From Lentimicrobiaceae bacterium (GTDB taxonomy: Bacteria > Bacteroidota > Bacteroidia > Bacteroidales > P3), in assembly GCA_022510485.1 (NCBI GenBank), contig JAFLTI010000006.1:7577-71576 (forward strand): a stretch of DNA of 64,000 nt. The letters are read 5' to 3'. The position numbers and the translations under genes are program-made. The notes beneath the pieces are model-generated. The model saw only the letters and a program-made list of their open reading frames with translations, did no database searches and was not told where the DNA came from. The number at the start of each line of letters is the position of its first letter. The first letter of the stretch is position 1. Shown here piece by piece: positions 27,698 to 34,444 of the stretch.

Positions 27698-30005
27698 GGC
27701 TAATCGATTTCACGCGTTTGAATGATATATCCAATAAAGATATAAACATCTCTAAATCAGTAATATTGTTTACTTCAAGCAAAAAGAGTATATCCTGATG
27801 ATCTTCAAGTAAATTGTCAAAGTCTTCCTGAGTTTTGATAGATGTTGTCAGCACGTCTTCCAGCAGAGATTCAATTTGGGTGTTTATGTTTCTTGTCTCG
27901 TTTGTACTGAGCATTTTTTTGCGTAGAACTACAATGTGATATGGACTGCGTGGTTCAAAACCAAGATATGCCAACATTCGAAGTTGATGTTTTCGACTGC
28001 GAGGCAATATCATTATCTTATCAAAATTTACCCATTGCATAAAACTATGCATCGAAAGCTCTGATTCATCGTTGACGATCTCCTTATATACATTCTCTGC
28101 ACCTAATCTGGTGATCTTCTGCTTTAACAGATATCTCCATAACTCGATCGACTCATTGTTGATTTCATCCTCTGTCAAACCATATTTTTCATTACTTCTT
28201 ATCGCTTTCTCGGCTTCTGTTGAGATCTGAGCTTTGTCAAGCAATGTGTTTCTAATCTTGCTACCAATCTCATCAAGTACTTGTATCTCGAAACCAGTCT
28301 CTCCGTATAGATCTTTCAATCTTACAGTAATGATTGCTTCATCTGTTTTGCAAAGTGCTCGTTGATGTGCGAAATAACGACGAGATTCATTTTCATATTC
28401 TATAATGCATCTTTCTGCACCTTTATAGTTCGACGCGAGTTCTTCTTCCGCCATCATATTATCGACACTTATAAGTGATGGCTTCGCATGATTATGCTTT
28501 TTCCATCTCAAGATACGTTGACGAAACTCAGAGAATAACAACTCATTGAAATACTTATCGTAATACCATTTATTCCATGAATATAGATCATTGTGTGTGA
28601 ATAGATTTATTATAATCAATCCACGCTGCCCGTTTTTCAACGGCAAACGGTCGAATGAATTAGGATAAGCCGGATATCTACGGTCTGTATATCGATATTG
28701 TAATACAATAATGACCGTTTCTTTGATACCTTCTTCAATGGCATTTATATCATAGAACTTGATTGACCGTTCCTCTTTGCAAAAAAGTGCTCGAAGTAAC
28801 TTTCGAGCACTTTTTTCTATATCTGGTGGGATAATTAGTGCTATATCTTTGTCATCACCTATAAATTTATTAATTTTTTGTATAATCATCTCATCCCAAA
28901 TCTTCAAATAGTAGTTTTGGTAGTCTGAAAAATCAGGAAAAGGAATCCCTTGTTGTTCCAAATTAGAAAATACAATCTTCAAAAGTTCTGGTGTTCCTGC
29001 TATGGCAAGAGCGTTCTTGTAACGATATCCGCGAGGGAGTTGGCTTAGATAATCCTCTACTGGATATGTGAAAACCTCTCGTTCATTAGAATCCACAATA
29101 AAGTGTTTCTGGAGATTAACCCTGTCGAATAAATAGTCTGTTTCTTGTGGAGTAAATGTGATGAATCCGTTGTATTCATCAAATCTCTTAATTTCCTTAT
29201 GCAGAAGCGCAGACGCTATTCGGTGTTTGATTGAAATGGTTTGGTATAACCTTAAAGGTGTCTTATCGAAATAGAATACAAATACTCTATTGATACCAAA
29301 CCCATATTTATTCAACCGTTCAACTTGGCTGATATTGTATGAATTCAATATCGAATATCTATTTCGAGAATGAAAGATGCATACATCCGTTATTTGAGGT
29401 ATCGCCTCTCCCGATTGCCGCATTTGTCGTGCATATTCTTCTATAGAATAACCCGTCAAATCTGATCGAAGGATTACGTTGTATTTTGAATTATCAAATT
29501 CATTAGTGTATAATTTTTCCAGCCAAAGATTTCGGTCTTCCTTGCGGTTAATTACATCTTCCTCCTTTACAATAAAGAGATACTTATTGTCGAATTCGGG
29601 AATAACATATTGCGAGAAACGTTCTTTAATTTGCTTTAGCCACTCTCGCTCAGCTCTCAATTGTTGAAATTTTCTACTTTTTCCTGATATATTTGATCCG
29701 ATAGTAAACTGTGGAGTAATCTCAGAATACAATGATTTTAGTCGAGTTTGACTAAAAGTTAAAGCAACTTTATGTAACACAAAGCGTACAAGCAACTCGC
29801 GCCCCCATTGAGGAACGTCAGGTATGTGTATGGTATGGTATACGACACCTTCCTGTTTATACGAACAAAGATGGTCAATAATATTGTTTACAAGACATAG
29901 ATATTTTCTGCCTTCTTCCTTTTTGATATGTGTCATAGTTTCAAGAAGAGCAGGGAATACTATGGATTCCGTGGTTGTCAATTTTATGAAATCATCCGTA
30001 ATCAT
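27684..30005 (-). CDS. DrmE-like large protein of the DISARM operon
   Basis: A 773-residue soluble protein with no catalytic motif I can name. Size, position directly before drmA and several segments (RYPAYPNSFDRLPL, NLFTHNDLYSWNKWYYDKYF, then a C-terminal MQWVNFDKIMILPRSRKH that looks like a small helical DNA-binding module) fit my memory of DrmE, the uncharacterised subunit of class 2 DISARM. The resemblance is from memory, so the symbol is withheld. No Walker A or nuclease motif is visible. The start lies 9 bases after the radical SAM stop and the stop overlaps drmA by 14 bases. An alternative reading is an unrelated accessory factor specific to this variant. Confidence 0.6.
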   Translation of the reverse strand: MITDDFIKLTTTESIVFPALLETMTHIKKEEGRKYLCLVNNIIDHLCSYKQEGVVYHTIHIPDVPQWGRELLVRFVLHKVALTFSQTRLKSLYSEITPQFTIGSNISGKSRKFQQLRAEREWLKQIKERFSQYVIPEFDNKYLFIVKEEDVINRKEDRNLWLEKLYTNEFDNSKYNVILRSDLTGYSIEEYARQMRQSGEAIPQITDVCIFHSRNRYSILNSYNISQVERLNKYGFGINRVFVFYFDKTPLRLYQTISIKHRIASALLHKEIKRFDEYNGFITFTPQETDYLFDRVNLQKHFIVDSNEREVFTYPVEDYLSQLPRGYRYKNALAIAGTPELLKIVFSNLEQQGIPFPDFSDYQNYYLKIWDEMIIQKINKFIGDDKDIALIIPPDIEKSARKLLRALFCKEERSIKFYDINAIEEGIKETVIIVLQYRYTDRRYPAYPNSFDRLPLKNGQRGLIIINLFTHNDLYSWNKWYYDKYFNELLFSEFRQRILRWKKHNHAKPSLISVDNMMAEEELASNYKGAERCIIEYENESRRYFAHQRALCKTDEAIITVRLKDLYGETGFEIQVLDEIGSKIRNTLLDKAQISTEAEKAIRSNEKYGLTEDEINNESIELWRYLLKQKITRLGAENVYKEIVNDESELSMHSFMQWVNFDKIMILPRSRKHQLRMLAYLGFEPRSPYHIVVLRKKMLSTNETRNINTQIESLLEDVLTTSIKTQEDFDNLLEDHQDILFLLEVNNITDLEMFISLLDISFKRVKSISHDTN

Positions 30006-30014
30006 AGTCTTACA

Positions 30015-31418
30015 TTATCTTCGTTCCCAAAGAGAAGGATTTATCAAATCTTTCAATCTAAGATTAAACAATTTAAGCAGTTCATCCCGATGAGAATCAA
30101 AGCGGTTAAGCATATTGAGGCATGTTTGTAATGGTTTACATATCTTTATATTATCATAATATCCATTAGCCTTGTCCACAAGAAATTCATCGTATGATTT
30201 TAGATTTGGAATATCCGAACGTTTTAATACAGTCTGCTCCCAATAGGATTGATTTCGATATGAATACTCCCAAAAAGACATATACCTATAAAACTGTGGT
30301 TGATTGCACCATCTCGCTATTTGAACATAAATATTAGATAACTCATGTTTCTTATAATCTTCGTGTCGCATCACGTAACCAAAGCATCCGAACTGCATCA
30401 AGACTTTAATTCGCAAAAATAGTTCTTTTATATCTTTATACAATCGTTCATCATTGTTTGTCATCATATAACCGCAAAAGAGATAGAATTTGGTCTCTTT
30501 TTTAGGATTATATGATTTCCATATTTTCAAGGCTTTGATTATAATATCTTTATCTCGCCAATTATCAAAAGCAAAAATGTAATCACCATAGTATTTGCAT
30601 TTAGACAATTTTTCAGCAATCTCCTCTCCATATGGACTTTCTGCTAAAATGCGCTCATCTAAACCCTGTCTAAATTGAAATGGTCGTTTGGAATCTATAA
30701 GTTGCTGCAACATAGGTCTCCATATCTCTGGAGCTGCAGCTAAAAAATTGTCATCCCACAAATAAACGTAAGGTCTTATCAATTTGCCTTTATCGTCTTT
30801 CTCGTCATCTAAAAACCACTCTAATTCAGAGTATGCGTAAACAGTATTTTCTAGTTTGTTAATGCAAAAAGGGCAATGACGAATACAACCACGAGTTAAA
30901 AAACCAATGGAAAAATATCGATAATCTTTAAAGTATGATTCTTTACGGCCTTCAGCGATTTTACTTTGTATATATTCATCATAGAGATGATAATATGGCA
31001 TTTGTCGAGCCATATCTATACCTCTTATTTTTGCGCCACCACGTTTGTTGAGGAAGCGACAAAGGAACGGATCGTTTTCAAGTTGAGTCATATCTTTATC
31101 TCGTGCACATTTAAATCGGGAGATACTCCTCTCTACAGCATAATCTCCTGTACCTCCTATGTTAAATTTAGATTCGTTTTTTGTGCCGACAGATTTGATA
31201 TAAAGTTGAGGAGTGGGGGTAAAAGAGAAAACTTTCGATATATATATTTTTGAATATATCCCTACATCTTCATTATTATCGAGTATTAGTCTGAATTTTA
31301 TATTGTTATCATATAAAAAACCAGCAAGTTTGAGCAACGCAAGATTAGGGTGACGGGTTCCACCATTCATAAGATCTGCGTCCACTAACCCAATATATAT
31401 CTTCTGGCTTTTATTCAT
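30015..31418 (-). CDS. Radical SAM protein in first position of the DISARM-like operon
   Basis: A 467-residue radical SAM protein. The ATG at 31418 (MNKSQKIYIGLVD) is preferred over the TTG at 31439, which overlaps the putative -7 box. The iron-sulfur motif CIRHCPFC (CX3CX2C) is at residues 178-185. An N-terminal Rossmann-like region (GLVDADLMNGGTRHPNLAL, ISKVFSFTPT) resembles a family of phage- and mobile-element-borne radical SAM proteins of unknown substrate. The cobalamin motif DxHxxG is absent, so B12 use is unlikely. The C-terminal half contains FQFRQGLDERIL and FAFDNW, typical barrel strands of that family. It could modify DNA or a nucleotide, or produce a small molecule; this is not determined. 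Confidence 0.82.
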   Translation of the reverse strand: MNKSQKIYIGLVDADLMNGGTRHPNLALLKLAGFLYDNNIKFRLILDNNEDVGIYSKIYISKVFSFTPTPQLYIKSVGTKNESKFNIGGTGDYAVERSISRFKCARDKDMTQLENDPFLCRFLNKRGGAKIRGIDMARQMPYYHLYDEYIQSKIAEGRKESYFKDYRYFSIGFLTRGCIRHCPFCINKLENTVYAYSELEWFLDDEKDDKGKLIRPYVYLWDDNFLAAAPEIWRPMLQQLIDSKRPFQFRQGLDERILAESPYGEEIAEKLSKCKYYGDYIFAFDNWRDKDIIIKALKIWKSYNPKKETKFYLFCGYMMTNNDERLYKDIKELFLRIKVLMQFGCFGYVMRHEDYKKHELSNIYVQIARWCNQPQFYRYMSFWEYSYRNQSYWEQTVLKRSDIPNLKSYDEFLVDKANGYYDNIKICKPLQTCLNMLNRFDSHRDELLKLFNLRLKDLINPSLWERR

Positions 31419-31436
31419 AGTACGTATAAACTGGAA

Positions 31437-31444
31437 CAAATGTA
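31437..31444 (-). promoter_or_regulatory. Putative -7 box of the DISARM-like operon
   Basis: The minus strand reads TACATTTG (complement of caaatgta), about 18 bases before the radical SAM ATG. No TTG is seen at -33. The surroundings are very AT-rich. Confidence 0.35.
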
Positions 31445-31706
31445 ATAAAATATAGGGTCTATTATATATTTTGAGTGATGAATTTACATCGAAAAGTAGC
31501 CATTAGACTTTTTGTGTGGCAGGAGGGGCAGTAATAGTGACAGGGGCACTCGTTAATGATCTTTATTCGATACTCCCAAGCCAGTCCGCCATAAACCCTC
31601 AGCTTGGTCTTGATCTTCGAGAAGATGCCATCCAGCTTTTGCTACACAATAAACTATTCAAATATAAAGGTATCAGCTTATTACATTGGTTTTGTTTGCC
31701 AAATAC
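31445..31706. other. Non-coding or decayed stretch of the island
   Basis: No convincing intact gene. On the minus strand a start-less open frame of about 58 codons reads KLDGIFSKIKTKLRVYGG and later CPCHYYCPSCHTK, which looks like a decayed protein with a possible zinc site. The plus-strand ORF 31516..31710 overlaps it and is not supported by anything else. Probably debris of mobile DNA. Confidence 0.35.
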
Positions 31707-32197
31707 CTAATAGATCTTATGAGATGCTTCCTTGTTAGGATCATTCCGTTTGAAACCGGCATCAATTACATAGATGTCGCCGTTGGAATCTTTCAATACA
31801 TTGCGGGGGCGTAAATCTGCAATGGTTATTTCATTATTGCTATAAGTATAGTCCTCTGTTTTGTGGAAACCAAGTCGGGACATATAGGCATTTATTTCCG
31901 CAGGAGATGCCGCAGAGCATCTTTTATATAGTTTTGCTTAAAAATAGGTAAAATGCTTCCACCCTCAATACCGGTAAAGCCGACAAGTTCGTATGCTGTT
32001 TCCGGGAAATATTGAATGTGTAATAGAATACGTTCTAACAGGGATAAGATACCCCCATCGTTCATCAAATTATTTATCTTAAAGAGGTTTCCGTCAGATA
32101 CAAATACCTCATTTTCGTTTCCTCCGGAAAAGCCTTTTCCAATGAAAAGTGTCTTCCAACGGAATCCATAGACCGTTTTCTTTGGCAAAAGATTCTA
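31707..32197 (-). pseudogene. Broken 'polyvalent protein' kinase-like gene
   Basis: Three minus-strand frames together spell a kinase-like domain that I recognise from Bacteroidales conjugative and phage-like elements. The first part reads VESFAKENGLWIPLEDTFH. A second frame (track ORF 31892..32188) gives GGNENEVFVSDGNLFKINNL and ETAYELVGFTG. The third frame gives ITIADLRPRNVLKDSNGD and then IYVIDAGFK before a TAG at 31707-31709; DLRPRN and IDA resemble the kinase catalytic loop and metal-binding motif. At least two frameshifts separate the parts, so it is a pseudogene. It is a mark of mobile-element origin at the tRNA-proximal edge of the island. Confidence 0.65.
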
Positions 32198-32374
32198 CAG
32201 CTTTGTCTGATGCTGACTATCTTCCTTGTCCGGATACAGGCGGCGGCAGAGTTCTTCCCTTTCCTTTACTCGTTTCAATTCGGTCTCGAAGTCGATTGGT
32301 TGTTTCTGCCAAGCGGCTATTTGCGCCAGTTTCCGTTCCGTACTCTCTTTGTGATATTGGTTCAGGTATACCAT
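32195..32374 (-). CDS. Small mobile-element-type ORF (59 aa)
   Basis: Below the track's length limit. The ATG at 32374 opens MVYLNQYHKESTERKLAQI and then a highly charged helix with AAWQKQPIDFETELKRVKER, ending LYPDKEDSQHQTKL. It overlaps the start of the broken kinase gene by three bases. The pattern is similar to short charged helical regions of the same mobile-element genes, so it may be an intact small gene or the remaining end of a larger one. No function can be given. Confidence 0.4.
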   Translation of the reverse strand: MVYLNQYHKESTERKLAQIAAWQKQPIDFETELKRVKEREELCRRLYPDKEDSQHQTKL

Positions 32375-32425
32375 TTGTCATCGGCAAATTCACTATGCAA
32401 AGATAAGGATTGTTGGTCTAGTAGA

Positions 32426-32465
32426 CAAAAAAGAAAAACGAGACCAATGAAAACCATTAATCTCG
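32426..32465 (-). terminator. Terminator of the tRNA-Gly/tRNA-Leu(TAA) transcript
   Basis: On the minus strand acgagattaatg pairs imperfectly with cattggtctcgt (plus coordinates 32439-32465), followed by a T-rich run (plus strand a-run 32426-32438). It lies 8 bases after the tRNA-Leu 3' end. Confidence 0.7.
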
Positions 32466-32472
32466 TTTCCTG

Positions 32473-32557
32473 TACCCCGAGCGGGACTTGAACCCGCACG
32501 ACTTCATCAGTCACAGGATTTTAAGTCCTGCGTGTCTACCGATTCCACCATCGGGGC
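32473..32557 (-). tRNA. tRNA-Leu (anticodon TAA)
   Basis: An 85-nt cloverleaf with a long variable arm: acceptor gccccga / tcggggt with a G-U first pair, anticodon loop cttaaaa with TAA, variable arm near tgactgatgaagtcg, T arm gcggg-ttcaagt-cccgc, discriminator A. Its 3' end faces the island. Confidence 0.95.
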
Positions 32558-32590
32558 ACAACGGCTTGCCTTGCGGCGTGCCTCTCAAAC

Positions 32591-32617
32591 AAAAAAGCCG
32601 CTCGTTCTTGGGCGGCT
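32591..32617 (-). terminator. Hairpin between the two tRNAs
   Basis: agccgc / gcggct stem (plus coordinates 32596-32617) followed on the minus strand by a T-run. It lies after tRNA-Gly and before tRNA-Leu; it may terminate part of the transcription or act as a processing hairpin. Confidence 0.55.
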
Positions 32618-32625
32618 CTCTGTGG

Positions 32626-32698
32626 AGCGGAAAACGAGGTTCGAACTCGCGACCTCAACCTTGGCAAGGTTGCGCTCTACCAGCTGAGCTACTTCCGC
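32626..32698 (-). tRNA. tRNA-Gly (anticodon GCC)
   Basis: A 73-nt cloverleaf: acceptor gcggaag / tttccgc, D arm gctc...gagc, anticodon stem caacc / ggttg around ttgccaa with anticodon GCC, T arm with ttcgaac, discriminator T. First tRNA of a two-tRNA transcript. Confidence 0.97.
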
Positions 32699-32709
32699 GT
32701 ATCGGACTG

Positions 32710-32738
32710 CAAAGGTACAAACATTTTTTGAAATACAA
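32710..32738 (-). promoter_or_regulatory. Promoter of the tRNA-Gly/tRNA-Leu operon
   Basis: Minus strand TTG (complement of caa 32736-32738), 18 bases, TACCTTTG (complement of caaaggta 32710-32717), ending 12 bases before the tRNA-Gly 5' end. Confidence 0.65.
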
Positions 32739-32762
32739 AACACCCCCGTGCATCTTTTTTAT

Positions 32763-32917
32763 CATAAGCCCAATTTCATTTATCATAAGCCTATTTTCAG
32801 CCAGTTTTGCCCGCTTGGGTATAAAAGTTCCCGGTTTCGGCATAAGCCAAACAAGTTTTGCTTATGCGCTCAATTTTTGTAACTTTACCGATGTGAAAAA
32901 CAAATAAAAACATAAGC
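32763..32917. repeat. Cluster of CATAAGC repeats upstream of pepD
   Basis: cataagc occurs at 32763, 32784, 32841 and 32911 on the plus strand and once inverted (gcttatg, 32860). The third copy and the inverted copy form gcataagc-N12-gcttatgc, a perfect 8-bp inverted repeat that overlaps the -33 element of the pepD promoter. It is a possible operator cluster. Confidence 0.45.
32858..32887 (+). promoter_or_regulatory. Promoter of pepD
   Basis: TTG at 32858-32860, 19 bases, then taacttta at 32880-32887, a near match to TAnnTTTG. It lies 34 bases before the ATG. Confidence 0.5.
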
Positions 32918-32920
32918 GAT

Positions 32921-34393
32921 ATGGATAAAAACATTTCCGCGCTCGAACCTCAAAACGTTTGGGCAAACTTTTACGGGCTTACCCAACAGCCGCGCCCCAG
33001 CAAGTACGAAGAAAAAGTGCGTGCCTTTTTGGTGGATTTCGCTAAAAAACACGGCATCGAAGTAGAAACCGACAAAACCGGAAACGTAATTATGCGCAAA
33101 CCTGCCACTCCCGGTATGGAGAACCGCAAAGGCGTGATTCTGCAAGCCCACATGGATATGGTTCCGCAAAAAAATGCCGACAAGCAGCACGATTTTCTCA
33201 ACGACCCCATCGAAGCCTATATAGATGGCGAATGGGTAACCGCCAACGGAACCACTTTGGGTGCCGATAACGGTATGGGAGTTGCTGCCGCTATGAGCGT
33301 ATTGGAATCCAAAACCCTTAAGCACGGTCCTATCGAAGTGCTTATCACCACCGACGAAGAAACCGGTATGACTGGGGCTTTCGGTCTTGAAAGCGGCGTG
33401 CTCAAAGGCGATATTCTGCTTAACCTCGACTCGGAAACCGAAGGCGAACTCTATGTGGGTTGTGCCGGCGGCTTAGATGCCACTATCCGCGCAGACTTAG
33501 AAAAAGAAGCCGTAGACGCTTCCTGTGTAGCCTATAAGCTGAGCCTTACCGGGCTTAAGGGCGGACATTCGGGTATGGACATCATTCTGGGCAGGGGCAA
33601 CGCCAACAAGCTTATGAATCGTCTTTTGGTGGCTTTACGCAAGGTGGATGCCCGCTTGGCGAGCCTCGACGGCGGCAGTCTGCGCAACGCCATTCCGCGT
33701 GAATCCTTTGCCGTTATCGTGTTGCCCAAAGCCAAAGAAGGTGAACTCAAATCTATCGTAGATACTTTCTATGCCGATACCAAAGCCGAACTTTCGGCAG
33801 TGGAACCCGATTACGCCCTTTCTTGCCAAAGCACCGAACTGCCCGCGCAAGCCCTGAGCGCGCAGGCCACCGCGCGCCTGTGCAATCTGGTTTACGGTAT
33901 TCCCGACGGAGTGATGCGTATGAGCGACTCCATGCCCGGTTTGGTGGAAACCTCCACCAATATGGCTATCGTAAAAATCGAAGACAAGGGCAGCAACTGC
34001 CAAGCCACCATCATGTGTCTCCTGCGTTCTTCGGTAGACACGGCAAAATACGATTTGGCGCAGAATATGCAGGCGGTTGTAGACCTTACTCCCGGTGCAA
34101 AAGCCGAATTTACCGGTGCCTATCCGGGCTGGAAACCCAATATGGATTCGCCCATCCTGAAAGAAATGCGCGCCGTATATCAGAAAATGTACGGCAAAGA
34201 CCCCAAGATTATGGCTATCCACGCCGGTTTGGAATGTGGATTGTTCGGTGGCGTTTACAAAAACTGGGATATGATTTCTTTCGGACCCACCATCGTTCAC
34301 CCGCACTCTCCCGACGAAAAGGTAAACATCGCTTCGGTAAAGAAATTCTGGGATTATCTGGTGGCAACGCTCGAAAACACTCCGCTCAAATAA
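32921..34393 (+). CDS. pepD: Aminoacyl-histidine dipeptidase (M20 family)
   Basis: A 490-residue cytosolic metallopeptidase of the PepD/M20C group (beta-alanyl-histidine, or nonspecific, dipeptidase). Metal-binding motifs are QAHMDM (His, Asp), GADNGMG (bridging Asp) and TTDEETGMTG (catalytic Glu and ligand Glu). Later ligands fall in LDSETEG and in the C-terminal HAGLECG and PHSPDE segments. The lid domain occupies about residues 190-370. The length is as expected for the family. It has its own promoter with a repeat cluster over it and a bidirectional terminator after it, so it is probably monocistronic. Confidence 0.95.
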   Translation: MDKNISALEPQNVWANFYGLTQQPRPSKYEEKVRAFLVDFAKKHGIEVETDKTGNVIMRKPATPGMENRKGVILQAHMDMVPQKNADKQHDFLNDPIEAYIDGEWVTANGTTLGADNGMGVAAAMSVLESKTLKHGPIEVLITTDEETGMTGAFGLESGVLKGDILLNLDSETEGELYVGCAGGLDATIRADLEKEAVDASCVAYKLSLTGLKGGHSGMDIILGRGNANKLMNRLLVALRKVDARLASLDGGSLRNAIPRESFAVIVLPKAKEGELKSIVDTFYADTKAELSAVEPDYALSCQSTELPAQALSAQATARLCNLVYGIPDGVMRMSDSMPGLVETSTNMAIVKIEDKGSNCQATIMCLLRSSVDTAKYDLAQNMQAVVDLTPGAKAEFTGAYPGWKPNMDSPILKEMRAVYQKMYGKDPKIMAIHAGLECGLFGGVYKNWDMISFGPTIVHPHSPDEKVNIASVKKFWDYLVATLENTPLK

Positions 34394-34411
34394 TATTGCC
34401 GGAGCATACAG

Positions 34412-34439
34412 AAAAGGCGGGAGGAAACTCCCGCCTTTT
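34412..34439. terminator. Bidirectional terminator between pepD and the antiporter
   Basis: aaaaggcgggag / ctcccgcctttt, a 12-bp stem with a 4-base loop, A-run on one side and T-run on the other, lies between convergent genes. Confidence 0.88.
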
Positions 34440-34444
34440 TATTT

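Noticed and set aside
21528-30005. Druantia or Dpd (7-deazaguanine DNA) system
   Set aside because: Both contain DUF1998 or helicase proteins, but the separate DrmA-type helicase with QDELHLL and the DrmB-type DUF1998 protein side by side fit DISARM; no DpdA transglycosylase or single giant DruE protein is present.
30015-31418. Prokaryotic viperin as the identity of the radical SAM protein
   Set aside because: The Cys motif is shared by all radical SAM proteins; the N-terminal Rossmann-like region and greater length do not fit viperin, so the specific name was not used.
31516-31710. Plus-strand 64-residue ORF in the island edge
   Set aside because: Requires a non-ATG start, has no recognisable features and overlaps a minus-strand decayed frame that looks more protein-like.
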